Assembly (NCBI RefSeq): GCF_015207705.1
Contig: NZ_JADEWI010000009.1
Location: forward strand, 62,001 to 126,000
Direction of reading: 5' to 3'
Length of the DNA: 64,000 nt
Origin: Nostoc sp. LEGE 06077
GTDB lineage: Bacteria > Cyanobacteriota > Cyanobacteriia > Cyanobacteriales > Nostocaceae
Shown: positions 26,561-39,194 of the stretch, in pieces
How positions within the stretch are numbered: the first letter of the stretch is position 1
How the letters are laid out: each line of letters begins with the position of its first letter
The notes under the pieces: model-generated
Database searches by the model: none
What the model saw: the letters and a program-made list of their open reading frames with translations, nothing else
Told to the model about the DNA's origin: nothing
Position numbers and translations under genes: made by a program

Positions 26561-29500
26561 ATGTTAGTATTATCGGATAAAGTGTTCTCTTTACCTGGGT
26601 ATCGAATTGTAGAACAAATCTATTGTGGCAGCAAGACCCTAGTTTATCGAGGGATTAAAGAACAAGAGCAAAAACCAGTAGTAATTAAACTGATACGAAA
26701 TGAGTATCCAACCTTCAGTGAAATTGCCCAATTCCGTAATCAGTATACAATTACCAAAAACCTCAATTTACCCGGAATAGTCCAACCTCTGTGTTTAGAA
26801 AATTATCGCAATGGTTATGCCTTAATCATGGAGGACTTTGGCGGGATATCCCTCAAAGACTGGGGACGGCAGAATAAAGCTACACAAGAATCTGGGATGA
26901 CACTACCAGAATTTTTCCCTATTGCTATAGCGATCGCATCTACCTTAGAAGAACTACATCGTAGTCGCATTATTCATAAAGATATCAAACCTGCGAATAT
27001 CCTGATTAACCCAAGTACTTTAGAAATCAAAATTATTGATTTCAGTATTGCTACTCTCCTTCCCAGAGAAATTCAATACATCACAAATCCTAACATCTTA
27101 GAAGGAACACTAGCTTACATATCGCCGGAACAAACAGGCAGAATGAACCGTGGTATTGATTACCGTAGTGATTTCTATTCTCTAGGTATCACCTTTTTTG
27201 AACTCCTGACTGGACAGTTACCCTTCACAAACACTGAACCAATGGAGTTAGTTCATGCTCACATTGCTAAACAACCACCTAACACATACCAAATTAATCC
27301 TCATCATCCACCAATTTTATCGGCAATCGTTAGCAAGTTAATAGCCAAAAATGCCGAAGACCGCTATCAAAGTGCCTACGGACTTAAGCATGACTTAGAA
27401 GTTTGCTATCAGCAATGGCAAAAAAATGATAATATTGCCATCTTTGAGTTAGCAACTAAAGATGTTTCCGACCGTTTTCTCATTCCAGAAAAACTCTATG
27501 GTCGTGAAAAAGAAGTTGCTACCTTACTTGCAGCCTTTGAGCGAGTCGCCAGAGGTACAACAGAAATGATCCTAGTCGCTGGGTTTTCTGGGATTGGTAA
27601 AACCGCTGTAGTGAATGAAGTACATAAACCAATTGCCAGGCAGCGCAGTTATTTCATCAAAGGTAAATTTGACCAATTCCAACGTGATATTCCCTTATCA
27701 GCATTAGTACAAGCTTTTCAAGACTTGATGGGACAAATCTTAGTAGAAACTGATACTCAAATTCAACAATGGAAAGACAAAATTTTCTCGGCATTAGGTG
27801 AACAAGCACAGGTAATTATCGATGTAATTCCTGGATTGGAGCAGATTATTGGTCAACAGCCAGAAATTACTGAACTTTCTGGAAATGCTGCTCAAAATCG
27901 ATTTAATTTATTATTTCAGAGATTTATCCAGGTATTTAGCACTAAAGAGCATCCTTTAGTAATTTTTTTGGATGACTTGCAATGGGCAGACTCAGCTTCT
28001 TTGAAATTGATTCAACTATTGATGAGTCAAACTAATGCAAACAATCAAAATTCTACTTTAGTTTCTTCTGAACTCCCACCTAACCAATGGCAGCCTATAT
28101 TTGATGGGGAGACTTGGGAAGCTGATGAACCACAAAAAGTTCCTCAGACTGAAGGAAATTTTTTACTAATTGGTGCATATCGTGACAACGAAGTTTACCC
28201 AGCCCATCCACTTTATTTAACATTACAGCAAATTGAAAAATCAGGGACAAGTATTAATCAGATTACCCTAGCACCTCTAAATCAAGTTAATCTAAATACT
28301 TTAATTGTTGATACCCTTGGTTGTCATCAAGAGAAGGCTATTCCTCTGGGGCAAATGGTATTTGCTAAAACTAAAGGTAATCCCTTCTTTGCAACTCAAT
28401 TTTTGAAGTCTTTACATCAAGATGGACTAATTAAATTTAACTTTGATGTAGGCTACTGGCAGTATGATTTTGCAGCAATACAGTCATTAGTGCTGACAGA
28501 TGATGTTGTAGATTTTATGGCACGGCAAATAGAGAAGTTGCCAATGTCTACGCAAAATATATTAAAAATGGCTGCTTGTGTAGGGCATGAATTTGACTTA
28601 AAAACTCTGGCGATCGTCCATGAAAAATCTTTAGTGGATACAGCCTCTGACTTATGGATAGCCTTACATGAGGGGATAATTTTACCTCAGACTGATATTT
28701 ATAAGTTGTTTCAAAATGATCCTAATTCAGCAGCAATTGTTCCAAGTTCAAATTCTGGAGAATCTTTCAACAATAGTTTTCCTATTCCTAAATACAAATT
28801 TATCCATGACAGAGTACAGCAAGCTGCTTATTCTTTAATTTCCGAAACCCAAAGGCAGGAAATTCATTTAAAAATTGGACTATTGCTGTTCTACAATATC
28901 CCAGACGCAGAACGGGAAGAGAAGATTTTTCAAATTGTCAATCAATTTAATATTGCATTAGAACTTATTACTGATCAGGCGAAGCGTGATGAAATAGCCC
29001 AAATGAATTTTATCGCTGGACGCAAAGCTTTAGGATCAACAGCTTATGCAGCAGCAATCAAGTATTTAACAACAGGAATCGAACTCCTCTCCTCTGATAG
29101 TTGGGAAACACAATATGAACTCACTTTAGCTGTGTATGAAACAGCAGCAGAAGCGACATACCTAGCTGGTGAATTTGAGCAGATGGAGCGATTAGTAGAT
29201 ATTGTATTAGCACAAGCTAAAACATTACTAGAAAAAGTAAAAGTTTATGAAGTCAAAATTCTAGCTTACGGCGCACAAAATAAAGCACTAGAAGCCATTA
29301 ATATTGCACTACCATTTTTGAGATTATTAGGAGTAGAATTTCCTGAAAATCCTAACCAGTCTGATTTTCAGATAGCAATGGCAGAAATCAAATCAGATTT
29401 AAGTGGGAAATGCATTGAAGATTTAATTAACCTACCCGCAATGACGGCAGCCCAACCACTTGCCATAATGCGTATCATTTCTAGTACAATTGCTCCTGCC

Positions 29501-32239
29501 TATCAAAGCATTCCTGCGCTTTTCCCTTTGTTTGTATTTAAGCAAATTAAGTTATCAATTCAATATGGTAATGCTTCCCTATCTTCCTTTGCTTATATTA
29601 ATTACGGAGTGATTCTTTGTTGTGTAGTAGAAGATATAGAATCTGGTTATCAATTCGGTAATTTAGCTTTGATTTTATTGGATAAATTCAATGCAAAAGA
29701 AATCAAAACTAAGATTATGAATGCGTTCAATTCAGTTATACGACATTGGCAGGAACATACTAAAGAAATGTTATCACCATTACTCGATAGTTACTCTATC
29801 GGGCTAGAAACTGGAGATTTAGAATTTGCAGCCTACTCTCTTTATAATTATTGCTGCTCTTCATATTTTACTGGACGAGAAATAACTGGATTGGAACGGG
29901 AGATGGCAACTTATAATTATGCCATTATTCAAATGAATCAAGAAACAATATTTTACTGGAGTGCAATATATAGGCAGATAGTTCTTAACTTACTAGGTTT
30001 TGTTGAAAATCCCTGTTACTTAGTTGGGGAAGCCTACAATGAAGAAAAAATGTTTTCGATTCACAAGCAAAGTAATGATGGAGGCAGTTTATTAGCCTTA
30101 TTTTTAGGCAAACTACATCTGTTTTATCTATTCCATGATTACCCCCAAGCATTGGAAAATAGTATTTTGGCTAGTAACTATTTAGCAGGTGGAACAGGAC
30201 AAATAGTTATTCCCATTTTCTATTTTTATGATTCATTAGTTAGATTGGCAACGTATACTGATGCATTAGATGTTGAACAGAAGTCTATTATCGAAAAAAT
30301 AACGGCTAACCAAGAAAAGATACAGAGATGGGCGCATCATGCGCCGATGAATTATCTACACAAATTTTATTTAGTAGAGGCTGAGAAATATCGCGTTATA
30401 GGTCAATATCTAGAAGCAATAGAATCTTACGATCGCGCCATTTCCCTAGCTAAAGAAAACGAGTACATTAATGAAGAAGCTCTGGCTAATGAACTGGCAG
30501 CTAAATTCTATCTTGCATGGGGCAAAGAGAAAATTGCCCAAACCTATCTCACTGATGCTTATTATTGCTATGTTCGCTGGGGAGCGAAGGCAAAAGTAGA
30601 TGATTTGGCAAAACGTTATCCCCAATTACTCATGCCAATACTACAGCAAGAAAAACTTAGCTTACAATTAGCCGACAAAATCACTATTTCTACACATCAA
30701 TCTCTATCACATCAAAGTAGTTACCAAACACTCATCGGTTCTAAAACAAGTATTTCTGAATCACTAGATTTAGCCTCTGTGATCAAAGCTTCTCAAGCTC
30801 TCTCTGGAGAAATTGAGATGGAGCAACTGCTATCTAAGTTACTACAAGTTGTGATGGAAAATGCTGGAGCTTCTAAATCTGCTTTAATTTTGAGTGAGAA
30901 TGATAACTTAGAGTTAAAGGTAACAGCTATCAGTGCTAGTGCCAATTTTGCATCTATCTCTACACAGTTCCCCTCAATTTCTGTGGAATCTAGCAAAGAT
31001 GTTCCGATTCCGTTGATCAAATATGTTAACCGGACTAGAGAAGTTTTTGTGGTTGATGATGCTAAGACTGTTGATTTTTTAACGGGCGATCGCTACATTA
31101 TTCATAATCAGCCTAAGAGCCTTTTATGTATCCCCATTATCAACCAAGGTAAATTATTAGGGATTCTTTACCTGGAAAATAATCTCACTACAGGAGCATT
31201 TACGCGTGATCGCGTTGAAGTACTGAAACTCCTTACCACCCAAGCAGCAATTTCTCTAGAGAATGCCATACTCTATCAAGATTTAGCGCAAGCAAATCAA
31301 AATTTGGAAGAATACAGCCATAGCTTAGAAGAAAAAGTAGAAGCGAGAACACATGAACTACACAATAAGAATCAACATTTGCAACAAGCTCTGCAAGAAT
31401 TACAACGCACACAAACCCAATTAATTCAAAGCGAAAAAATGTCTTCTTTGGGTCAAATGGTGGCGGGAATTGCTCATGAAATTAATAACCCAATTAACTT
31501 TATTCATGGCAATATTACTCATGCTAGTGAATATGTCCAAGATTTACTAAAATTACTGGTTATTTATCAACATGAATATTCTAATAGTTCAGATTTAGTG
31601 CAAGCAAAAGCAGCAGAAATTGATGTAGACTTCTTAGCTGAAGATTTACCGAAGATTCTTGATTCGATGAAAGTTGGTAGTTCCCGAATTCGCAATATAG
31701 TTTTAGGTTTAAGAAACTTCTCCCGCTTGGATGAGTCGGAAATGAAGGCTGTTGATATTCATGAAGGTATTGATAACACCTTGATGATTTTGCAGCACCG
31801 ACTGAAGGAAAAGAACGATTCCCCTGAGATAGAAGTTATCAAAGAATATGCAGAAATACCCAAAGTAAGTTGTTATGCTGGTCAACTTAATCAGGTATTT
31901 ATGAATATTCTGAGCAATGCGATTGATGCTTTAGATGAGGTAATGGTTAATAGTCAAAATGAACTGTTGACTAGACCACAAATTCGCATTTGTACTAGCC
32001 TCATAGACTTGAATACCTTGCGGATTAGCATTGCTGATAACGGTTCTGGGATGACAGAAGCAGTCAAGAAGAAAATCTTTGACCCATTTTTTACTACTAA
32101 ACCAGTAGGTAGCGGTACGGGGTTGGGATTATCTATTAGTTATCAGGTGGTGGTAGATAAACACAAGGGTCAGTTAACCTGTGATTCTAATGTCGGTAAA
32201 GGAACTGAGTTTGTGATTGAAATACCGATCCAGCAGTGA
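26561..32239 (+). CDS. Ser/Thr kinase - AAA ATPase - GAF - histidine kinase hybrid
   Basis: 1892 residues. The N-terminal Hanks-type kinase (about 14-285) has VVIKL (Lys), [10 protein letters not shown] with catalytic Asp141, and IIDFSIA: DFS in place of DFG at 160-162, and a glycine-poor P-loop ([12 protein letters not shown]), both usual in this family. Next comes an ATPase with Walker [12 protein letters not shown] (about 341) and Walker [12 protein letters not shown], a long helical TPR-like region (about 800-1400), GAF (about 1440-1590), a coiled coil, HisKA with phospho-acceptor His about 1639 (IAHEINNP), and HATPase ([28 protein letters not shown]). No receiver domain. The layout is that of PknK/HstK-type two-in-one kinases of filamentous cyanobacteria. 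It ends 7 bases from the opposing P450 end. Confidence 0.95.
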   Translation: MLVLSDKVFSLPGYRIVEQIYCGSKTLVYRGIKEQEQKPVVIKLIRNEYPTFSEIAQFRNQYTITKNLNLPGIVQPLCLENYRNGYALIMEDFGGISLKDWGRQNKATQESGMTLPEFFPIAIAIASTLEELHRSRIIHKDIKPANILINPSTLEIKIIDFSIATLLPREIQYITNPNILEGTLAYISPEQTGRMNRGIDYRSDFYSLGITFFELLTGQLPFTNTEPMELVHAHIAKQPPNTYQINPHHPPILSAIVSKLIAKNAEDRYQSAYGLKHDLEVCYQQWQKNDNIAIFELATKDVSDRFLIPEKLYGREKEVATLLAAFERVARGTTEMILVAGFSGIGKTAVVNEVHKPIARQRSYFIKGKFDQFQRDIPLSALVQAFQDLMGQILVETDTQIQQWKDKIFSALGEQAQVIIDVIPGLEQIIGQQPEITELSGNAAQNRFNLLFQRFIQVFSTKEHPLVIFLDDLQWADSASLKLIQLLMSQTNANNQNSTLVSSELPPNQWQPIFDGETWEADEPQKVPQTEGNFLLIGAYRDNEVYPAHPLYLTLQQIEKSGTSINQITLAPLNQVNLNTLIVDTLGCHQEKAIPLGQMVFAKTKGNPFFATQFLKSLHQDGLIKFNFDVGYWQYDFAAIQSLVLTDDVVDFMARQIEKLPMSTQNILKMAACVGHEFDLKTLAIVHEKSLVDTASDLWIALHEGIILPQTDIYKLFQNDPNSAAIVPSSNSGESFNNSFPIPKYKFIHDRVQQAAYSLISETQRQEIHLKIGLLLFYNIPDAEREEKIFQIVNQFNIALELITDQAKRDEIAQMNFIAGRKALGSTAYAAAIKYLTTGIELLSSDSWETQYELTLAVYETAAEATYLAGEFEQMERLVDIVLAQAKTLLEKVKVYEVKILAYGAQNKALEAINIALPFLRLLGVEFPENPNQSDFQIAMAEIKSDLSGKCIEDLINLPAMTAAQPLAIMRIISSTIAPAYQSIPALFPLFVFKQIKLSIQYGNASLSSFAYINYGVILCCVVEDIESGYQFGNLALILLDKFNAKEIKTKIMNAFNSVIRHWQEHTKEMLSPLLDSYSIGLETGDLEFAAYSLYNYCCSSYFTGREITGLEREMATYNYAIIQMNQETIFYWSAIYRQIVLNLLGFVENPCYLVGEAYNEEKMFSIHKQSNDGGSLLALFLGKLHLFYLFHDYPQALENSILASNYLAGGTGQIVIPIFYFYDSLVRLATYTDALDVEQKSIIEKITANQEKIQRWAHHAPMNYLHKFYLVEAEKYRVIGQYLEAIESYDRAISLAKENEYINEEALANELAAKFYLAWGKEKIAQTYLTDAYYCYVRWGAKAKVDDLAKRYPQLLMPILQQEKLSLQLADKITISTHQSLSHQSSYQTLIGSKTSISESLDLASVIKASQALSGEIEMEQLLSKLLQVVMENAGASKSALILSENDNLELKVTAISASANFASISTQFPSISVESSKDVPIPLIKYVNRTREVFVVDDAKTVDFLTGDRYIIHNQPKSLLCIPIINQGKLLGILYLENNLTTGAFTRDRVEVLKLLTTQAAISLENAILYQDLAQANQNLEEYSHSLEEKVEARTHELHNKNQHLQQALQELQRTQTQLIQSEKMSSLGQMVAGIAHEINNPINFIHGNITHASEYVQDLLKLLVIYQHEYSNSSDLVQAKAAEIDVDFLAEDLPKILDSMKVGSSRIRNIVLGLRNFSRLDESEMKAVDIHEGIDNTLMILQHRLKEKNDSPEIEVIKEYAEIPKVSCYAGQLNQVFMNILSNAIDALDEVMVNSQNELLTRPQIRICTSLIDLNTLRISIADNGSGMTEAVKKKIFDPFFTTKPVGSGTGLGLSISYQVVVDKHKGQLTCDSNVGKGTEFVIEIPIQQ

Positions 32240-32246
32240 GATTAGG

Positions 32247-33638
32247 TTAGAGAGCAGTTGTCGTTGCGATAGAGACTAGAGGCTTTTGGCGTACACGCTG
32301 CTCTTTAATTACCATCTTGACTCCATTGGCTGGCCCCAAAGTAACGCTTCGGCGTTGAGCTTTCTCTGGTCGTTGACTTTCTAATTCCAGTTGATAGCCA
32401 GATAAAATTGTTGCTAATACTAATTTCATCTCAAACAATGCCAACGCTTCACCCAAGCAGCGACGAACACCAGCACCGAAAGGCATATATTCATAGGGAG
32501 AAAACTGGTGATTGAGAAATCGCTCTGGTTGAAACTTATCAGGGTTTGTATATAAACTATCACGGTGATGAATCAGATAAATACCCCCAATCAGTACCGT
32601 ACCAGGTTCTATGGGATGTCCCAGTAATTCAACGGGTTCTTGAGCCACTCTAGGTAAGGTTGCCATTAACAAAGGATATATTCGCAGCGTTTCATTAATT
32701 ACATTGGTTAGATAAGGTAATCGGAAAATACTCATAGGATCTGGGTGATTACCCAAAGTAGCAAGTTCTTGCAGTAATTTTTCCCGGATTTCTGGTTGGT
32801 AATGAATCCAATATAATGCCCAAGCCATAGCTGTTGAAGCCGTTTCATGACCAGCCAATAACAGAGTCATTAATTCATCACGCAACTCCTGATCAGTCAT
32901 TGCGTTACCTGCTTCATCCCTGGCTGACATCAATAACGAAAGAATGTCAATGCGATTTGGATCAGGCTGTTCCCGCCGTTCAGCAATTTCAGCATAAAGC
33001 AATTGATCAATCTGTTGGCGTTGGCGCATAAACTTGCCCCAAGGACTCCAGTCACCTAAATCTTTTTGCAAAAAGGGTAATAAAAGAAAGCTAGATGTAA
33101 GTGGTGACTTAAAGACATCCATCAGTAACGCTAATAAACGCCGGAGTTGATAGTAACGTTCTCCCTTATGTAAACCAAAGACAGCTTCTAAGATGATTAA
33201 TAGTGATACTTCTTGTACTACAGTACGAGCGGAAAAAGATTTGTTTAACGGTAATTCACTAAATACTTTTTCAGTAAGATCACAAATTAAAGAACCATAA
33301 GCTTGCATTCTTTCTCCGTGAAATGGAGGCATCAACAATTGTCGCCGTTGTCTGTGGCGATCTCCATCCAACATAATTGTTGAAGTATTCCCAATTAAGG
33401 GTTGAAAAATCCTGTTTGCTTCGCCAAGAGCAGCAAACTTCTTTCTATCATTGGTAAAAATTTCCTGAATTGCTTTGGGATGGTTGACAAATACTACTGG
33501 ACAACCAAAACCCACTATATTAGCCGTGAAAATATCAGGATATATTTTGGCTGCACTTTCCATGTAGTTAACAGGATCAACTATCCATTGAAGCTTTTGA
33601 ATCAAAGAAGGAGTCTGAAGAGGATTCGGTAATAGCAT
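32247..33638 (-). CDS. Cytochrome P450 (CYP110-like)
   Basis: 463 residues. Oxygen-binding I-helix AGHETASTAMAW, K-helix ETLR, and the heme loop FGAGVRRCLGE with the thiolate Cys are all present. No membrane anchor, as expected for bacterial P450s. Similarity of the N-terminus (LPNPLQTPSLIQKLQWI) and heme region points to the CYP110 family of heterocystous cyanobacteria, several of which hydroxylate terpenes or fatty acids. It is 115 bases downstream of a terpene synthase on the same strand, so it probably oxidises that product. Confidence 0.93.
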   Translation of the reverse strand: MLLPNPLQTPSLIQKLQWIVDPVNYMESAAKIYPDIFTANIVGFGCPVVFVNHPKAIQEIFTNDRKKFAALGEANRIFQPLIGNTSTIMLDGDRHRQRRQLLMPPFHGERMQAYGSLICDLTEKVFSELPLNKSFSARTVVQEVSLLIILEAVFGLHKGERYYQLRRLLALLMDVFKSPLTSSFLLLPFLQKDLGDWSPWGKFMRQRQQIDQLLYAEIAERREQPDPNRIDILSLLMSARDEAGNAMTDQELRDELMTLLLAGHETASTAMAWALYWIHYQPEIREKLLQELATLGNHPDPMSIFRLPYLTNVINETLRIYPLLMATLPRVAQEPVELLGHPIEPGTVLIGGIYLIHHRDSLYTNPDKFQPERFLNHQFSPYEYMPFGAGVRRCLGEALALFEMKLVLATILSGYQLELESQRPEKAQRRSVTLGPANGVKMVIKEQRVRQKPLVSIATTTAL

Positions 33639-33753
33639 TTTAGTATTCTCAAGTAATTACACCTTTCTATGCCCTTCTGAAGTAATAAGAATGATTCATT
33701 TCTTATTCACAGAAGTATTAGTTTTTCTGATAAATACACAATTTTCAAAGTCT

Positions 33754-34722
33754 TTAGAAATTAGCTAGTTCAAGCGTTCCTAAACTCTGATAACGACCAG
33801 ACTGAAAATACCAATCTAGATTACCACGTATCCATGAATGTAATCCTGATATGTATTTTGCGATTTCATAATCTATTTGTTCTCCAAAGGATGGAATGGA
33901 TTTTTCTAAAGCAATCAATTCTCTCACTTTTTGATCATGCATTTTAGCCGCAAATTTCATTGCCCTTTCTAGACTAATTTGCTTTTGATGATGCAATATA
34001 AATACCAAATTATGCACATCACCACTTCCAATTTCTCTGGGAGCAGAAAAAATATCATTACACCAAGAAATAATATTGTTTGTTATTACATTAAGTTGCC
34101 TAAAGATGTGATGTTCTCTTAAAGAACTAATAACCTTCATTTGATATCCGAGTTCAATTAAGGCGAGACAACTATCAACGGCTGAACATAAGTTACGGAT
34201 CATTATGTACGTGTTAATACTAGGCACAATTTTCTGGGCGCGATATTCTGCTTGTAAGATACATCCCTGAAAGTAATCTTGACAGCAGCGAACAAAGTAA
34301 TCAAACCATTTTGCATTTCCTCTTTGCAAAATTCTTTGTCTCAAATCACTTAAAGCATGGTTTAAAGATATATCTTGGCTGGTCAGTTTCGCGCCAAGCA
34401 AGATTTCAATAAACCTCTTGTGATAAATCTTTAAAACTTCAGGTTTTTGCCCTAGATCTGACATATCACATTGGTCATCCCAAATAAATAGCCAGGTGTG
34501 CCAGTCACTCGTAATCTTGAGATCTTCAAGTTCACAGTAAGGGTAAGTAGCCGCTGCTAAGAAAAAGAATTTCGATTTTGAAAAACTCTTATAAGCTGAT
34601 TCATTTGCCAGCAAATCGAAGTGACGCAACCATTCTAAAGAATAATCCTCCATAACATCAGCATACTTATTAATTTGAGAAGGAAATGGACAGTATAAAT
34701 CGGGGAAAATTAACTTTTCCAT
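33754..34722 (-). CDS. Class I terpene synthase (sesquiterpene synthase-like)
   Basis: 322 residues, a usual size for a bacterial one-domain cyclase. The Mg-binding aspartate-rich motif WDDQCD and the NSE/DTE-like motif NDIFSAPREIGSGD are both present, as is the C-terminal sequence WIRGNLDWYFQSGRY (the usual RY-type ending). The N-terminal LIFPDLYCPFPSQIN is typical of bacterial and cyanobacterial germacrene/selinene-type synthases. It should ionise farnesyl diphosphate and cyclise it; the product cannot be read from sequence. First gene of a two-gene operon with the P450. Confidence 0.92.
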   Translation of the reverse strand: MEKLIFPDLYCPFPSQINKYADVMEDYSLEWLRHFDLLANESAYKSFSKSKFFFLAAATYPYCELEDLKITSDWHTWLFIWDDQCDMSDLGQKPEVLKIYHKRFIEILLGAKLTSQDISLNHALSDLRQRILQRGNAKWFDYFVRCCQDYFQGCILQAEYRAQKIVPSINTYIMIRNLCSAVDSCLALIELGYQMKVISSLREHHIFRQLNVITNNIISWCNDIFSAPREIGSGDVHNLVFILHHQKQISLERAMKFAAKMHDQKVRELIALEKSIPSFGEQIDYEIAKYISGLHSWIRGNLDWYFQSGRYQSLGTLELANF

Positions 34723-35835
34723 AATTCCTCTGACGTTTTAAAAAGTTCTAATTCTAAATAAATGGAATGGTTAATAGTGTCTAATTACAAAATAGACACT
34801 TAAAGGGTAATAATTACCGTTATCTATCGCTCTATGCAGACAATCACTAAATATTTAAATTATTAGCAATACCTTTTCTGCTTTTTAGGTGCAACAATAT
34901 AGCTGTAAAACTACAGCCAATCTTAAAGACAGATTTTTATATCTGCATGAATTATAAAAATCTCATACAGAGTTTGAAACTTGTCTTATGATGTATGTCG
35001 CATAGCAGACCTAAGTCATTCATGAGAAATAACTAAATATCCTTGACAGGCAAAACAAAGTTTCTCCTCATATCGATGAGGTCAGCTACAGTATTGCTAA
35101 AACTTGAATGAACAGCACTCTTAACTTTGACACAGCATTTTGTCCGGTGTAAAATTTCTTTTCTGATTATTTACACCACTATGTTTAACTTCACCTGAGA
35201 GTGTGTTTAAGTAACATCTCAGTTTTACGACCCAACTGATATTAGTATTTTTTAATATTTTTATAAAAAAGATAACTGTAATTTTGTGGAATTACAAAGT
35301 AAGCTTAAATTTTATTTATACTATGTAAAATAAACTACATTAATAATCTAAATACTTATAAAATTAACTGACAATTTTACTTATTATGTAAAATATTTTA
35401 CATTAATTTCATTTTCCAGCACAATATTTATGTATGTAAAATTACTAAAGTTTTACGTGTTAATACTAAAATGTCATGAACTTATGACATAAATATTATT
35501 GCAATATATATTCTTTACTCAACATTCATCAAAAAAAATAAAAAAGCTCAATATTAATACAGGTTTCTTTCCAATAGCAGTTGCAAGGTTAAGCAAATAT
35601 CTATAGTAATAAATAATACTCAAGATAAAATATATACTAAGTAGTAGTTATTTTACTTCTAATAGTAGTTGAAAAATTTTAGTTTTTATGAGTTAGTTTT
35701 AGATCTCTTAAACAATGCAGGTATGTCAGGGAATAACCCTCTTATGTCACTTTCGGGAATAAGCAAGTAGTAAAGAAGCTAAATCATCCAGTCTTGAGTT
35801 TTTACCGTGCTTATTTATACCACTATGTTAAAAAC
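34723..35835. other. 1.1-kb AT-rich non-coding region
   Basis: No open frame of weight. It contains the promoter of the terpene synthase (right side of that gene) and three ATGTAAAAT copies at about 35322, 35386 and 35434, one inside an 18-bp perfect palindrome (35386-35403). The gene at its other end, mutS, is read towards this region. Confidence 0.5.
35386..35403. promoter_or_regulatory. Perfect 18-bp palindrome ATGTAAAATATTTTACAT
   Basis: Self-complementary over all 18 bases in the large spacer between mutS and the terpene operon. Nearby half-copies ATGTAAAAT (about 35322 and 35434) suggest a multi-site operator, but in AT-rich DNA this could be chance. Confidence 0.35.
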
Positions 35836-38403
35836 TCAGGTTAAATTTTTCAGACCGATCGCAATCTTACTGTGTTTCTCAATTTGTCCCATGACTTGTT
35901 TCGCCCGTTGAATTACTACCGCTGGTAAACCTGCTAATCTCCCCGCTTCAATCCCATAAGATTTATCAGCGCCGCCGGGTTGAACTTGGTGCAAAAAGAT
36001 AATTTGGTCTGGTAATTCTTTGACTGTGACTTGATAATTAGCAACATTAGGTAACATTGCCGCCAATTCATTTAATTCGTGGTAGTGAGTAGCAAAAATA
36101 GTCCGGGAACGAATCTCTATTGCTAAATATTCTGCTACCGCCCAAGCAATGGAAAGACCATCAAAAGTGGCTGTCCCACGGCCAATTTCATCTAATAAGA
36201 CTAACGACCGAGATGTAGCATGGTTGAGAATATTGGCAGTTTCATTCATTTCCACCATAAAGGTAGATTGACCAGTTGCTAAATCATCCACTGCGCCGAC
36301 ACGGGTAAAAATGCGATCGCATATTCCCAACTTTGCCGACTTCACGGGGACAAAACTGCCAATTTGCGCCATCAACTGAATTAAGCCTACCTGACGCAAA
36401 TAACAACTTTTACCACTGGCGTTTGGCCCGGTAAGAATGATTAAGTCGGGGAATGCAGTTGCTTCAGCACTTCCTAAATTAGTCGAATTCGGCACAAAGA
36501 AACCGGCTGGTAAAGATTGTTCTACGACCGGATGGCGACCGTCAATAATTTCTAGTTCTCGTCCCGATATCATTTCGGGACGACAGTAACCTTGCTGTAC
36601 CGCCAACTCAGCTAAACCACACAACACATCCGCCGCAGCCACAGCACGAGAAAGTTGACGAATAGCCTCGGCTTGTTCGCCGACTTCTTCGCGCAACGCA
36701 ACAAAAATTTCATATTCCAACTTATATAAATCATCCCGCGCACTGAGAATTCTTGCTTCCCGTTCCTTCAGTTCTGGGGTGATGTAACGTTCCTCATTCT
36801 TCAGGGTTTGCTTGCGGATATAGTTAGCGGGTACTTGGTCGGCTTTGGTGCGGGAAATACTAATGTAGTAACCAAAGGTTTCGTTAAATCCCACCTTTAA
36901 AGTCGGGATTCCAGTCCTCGCCCTTTCATCTACTTCTAAATTCGCAATCCATTGGTGGTCTGCTTCGACAGTCGCCTTTCTCTCATCTAATAATACATTC
37001 ACACCGGGACGAATTAGCCCCCCTTCCTTTAAATGTATGGGTGGCGCTTCGACGACGTGGGCTTGAATTTTCTGTGCCAATTCTTCTAATACAGGCGGGA
37101 CTTTTTGCAAAGCTTTCAAAAAAGGAGAACCCGCATCAGCGACTACACGGGCTAATTCTGGTAAACGAGAGAGAGAATCAGCTAAGGCGATTAAATCTCG
37201 TGCATTGGCTGTACCGGAACTCGCCCGTCCTGTGAGGCGTTCTAAATCGTAGATTTGCCGTAATAACTGCCGCAAATCTTGACGTAGAGGTGTATTTTCT
37301 TTTAATTCTTGAATTGTATCTTGCCGCGAGCGAATGCCTTTAATATCGAGTAGTGGTTGTAATAACCAACGTCGTAAAGCCCGACTCCCCATTGAGGTGC
37401 TAGTTCTATCTAACGCCCAAAGTAGTGAACCGTGAAAAGTTCCATCGCGGACGGTTTGGGTAATTTCTAAGTTCCGCCGGGTTTGATGGTCAATAATTAA
37501 GTAGTCTGTGAGTGTATAGGTGCGGAGTCTTTGCAGAGAAACAGTATTTTCCTTTTGGGTATCTTCCACATATTCTAAAAGACCTCCAGCCGCCCGCACA
37601 GCCAAGGGAAGATGATCACAGCCCAAACCTTCAAGCGATCGCACCTTAAATTTCTGCAATAATTTACTTCTGGCTTCTCCTTGGGAAAAGGGGACTTGCG
37701 ATCGCAAACTATAACAAAATGATGGGGGTAAACATTGGGGAAGATGGGGCGAAGTTTCCCCAGGACGCAGCAACACACCCAAATCAGGCGCATTGGTGGG
37801 AACCAACACCTCGGAAGGTTGCAAACGCATTAATTCTTGCGTCAAGTGTTCTAAATCGCTACCTTGAGTTGTGAGAAATTCCCCTGTTGATATATCTGCA
37901 TAAGCTAAACCCCAATGGGTAGCAGCAATGACAACCGCCGCCAAATAATTATTGCGGCTAGACTTTAACATTCCCTCTTCTAACAAAGTCCCAGGGGTGA
38001 GGATGCGCGTTACTTCCCGGCGCACCAAACCCACCGCTTCCGAAGCATCCTCTACTTGGTCGCAAATGACAACTGCATAACCTTTTTCCACCAATAGGGT
38101 AGTGTAGCGTTCCCAAGCTTGATGAGGTACACCAGTCATCGCCACTCGTCCCGCTTCGCCGCCGTGCTTGCTGGTGAGAACTAATTCCAGTTCCCGCGAA
38201 ACAGTCACCGCATCTTGGAAAAAAGTTTCAAAGAAATCCCCTACCCGATATAGCAACAGCGCATGAGGATGCTTATCTTTCACTTCCACATAATGCTGAT
38301 ACATTTTACTCAGCTTAGTGCGGTCTACCAATCGCGTATCCGCGTGAGGTGCTGGGGGTTGATGAGATTCCGTTGACTGGTTGTCAGAGTCAGAAGCGGT
38401 CAT
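35836..38403 (-). CDS. mutS: DNA mismatch repair protein MutS
   Basis: 855 residues from the ATG at 38403; an upstream in-frame ATG at 38484 would add 27 residues with no family character. The mismatch-reading motif GDFFETF (Phe-X-Glu) is at about residue 60. The ABC-type ATPase has Walker A GPNASGKS (about 660), Walker [17 protein letters not shown], and FATHYHEL. The protein binds mispairs and starts repair; cyanobacteria have MutS and MutL but other details vary. The first 20 residues are Ser/Gln-rich. Transcribed alone. Confidence 0.95.
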   Translation of the reverse strand: MTASDSDNQSTESHQPPAPHADTRLVDRTKLSKMYQHYVEVKDKHPHALLLYRVGDFFETFFQDAVTVSRELELVLTSKHGGEAGRVAMTGVPHQAWERYTTLLVEKGYAVVICDQVEDASEAVGLVRREVTRILTPGTLLEEGMLKSSRNNYLAAVVIAATHWGLAYADISTGEFLTTQGSDLEHLTQELMRLQPSEVLVPTNAPDLGVLLRPGETSPHLPQCLPPSFCYSLRSQVPFSQGEARSKLLQKFKVRSLEGLGCDHLPLAVRAAGGLLEYVEDTQKENTVSLQRLRTYTLTDYLIIDHQTRRNLEITQTVRDGTFHGSLLWALDRTSTSMGSRALRRWLLQPLLDIKGIRSRQDTIQELKENTPLRQDLRQLLRQIYDLERLTGRASSGTANARDLIALADSLSRLPELARVVADAGSPFLKALQKVPPVLEELAQKIQAHVVEAPPIHLKEGGLIRPGVNVLLDERKATVEADHQWIANLEVDERARTGIPTLKVGFNETFGYYISISRTKADQVPANYIRKQTLKNEERYITPELKEREARILSARDDLYKLEYEIFVALREEVGEQAEAIRQLSRAVAAADVLCGLAELAVQQGYCRPEMISGRELEIIDGRHPVVEQSLPAGFFVPNSTNLGSAEATAFPDLIILTGPNASGKSCYLRQVGLIQLMAQIGSFVPVKSAKLGICDRIFTRVGAVDDLATGQSTFMVEMNETANILNHATSRSLVLLDEIGRGTATFDGLSIAWAVAEYLAIEIRSRTIFATHYHELNELAAMLPNVANYQVTVKELPDQIIFLHQVQPGGADKSYGIEAGRLAGLPAVVIQRAKQVMGQIEKHSKIAIGLKNLT

Positions 38404-38683
38404 AGATAGATGCAAGAAGTCATGCACGCAAAAGCCACAATACTCGATGATAGCGTGATGTGGTGTTGAGTTGCGATCGCTCAAGATTTTTTTATGTTTC
38501 CATTTTGCCTTGTAATGTGGTGAAAAGGCGATGGCTTCGCCAACACCTCCTAAGAAACAGTATTTGCTTGGGGCTGAGGAATGAGTTCAAAAATTTGAGT
38601 TTGGGTAGGAGTTATGAGAAATATACTCTTACCCATATCAACCCTCTGGCTTTTATTGGTTCAACATTTAAGACACGGCAGAT

Positions 38684-39124
38684 TTAGCTTGATGAAGCCT
38701 CTGGGCAAAAAAGCACATCAGAATCTACATGGAGAATATAATCACCCGTACACTGTTCCAAAGCAAAAAAATATTGGTAAATTGGCGCTCCATCAAAATC
38801 TTTGACCTCTATATCATCACGTCCAAAATATTTTTTTAAAACTGACCTTTGAATTGCTTCATCCCACGGTACTTCATCTACTCGATTGATAATCCCTTCA
38901 GTTCGCAGTTGATCTAATTTCGTTCTTAATTCCTCTATTTGTCCTGTCTGACGTTCTAAGTATTTACCTGCTGGCTTACCAATATCTAAAGCTACTAGCT
39001 TTTCATGAAACGGATAATTCAATGAGCGAAGCATACTTCGGAGTGTTTTTTCCATGAATGGGTTATCAGTAACACAAGCGTTGGTAGTAAAGCTGACTGT
39101 ATACTGTTGCTCAAGAGTAGTCAT
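38684..39124 (-). pseudogene. Truncated glycosyltransferase-like ORF
   Basis: 146 residues. The N-terminus YTVSFTTNACVTDNPFMEKT looks like the opening strand of a GT-A fold, and the C-terminus YILHVDSDVLFC carries the DxD metal motif, but the frame ends at PEASSS only a few residues later. In intact proteins the catalytic half follows. No continuation was found in the other frames just downstream (38600-38690), so this is a 3'-truncated remnant or a non-functional gene. It lies next to the fdhD pseudogene in a decayed stretch. Confidence 0.55.
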
Positions 39125-39194
39125 TATTTAAAAATTTAATTTCCGACTATAAGATTAAGTAACGAGAACATTCAGCCTTTAAAAAGCTAATTGC

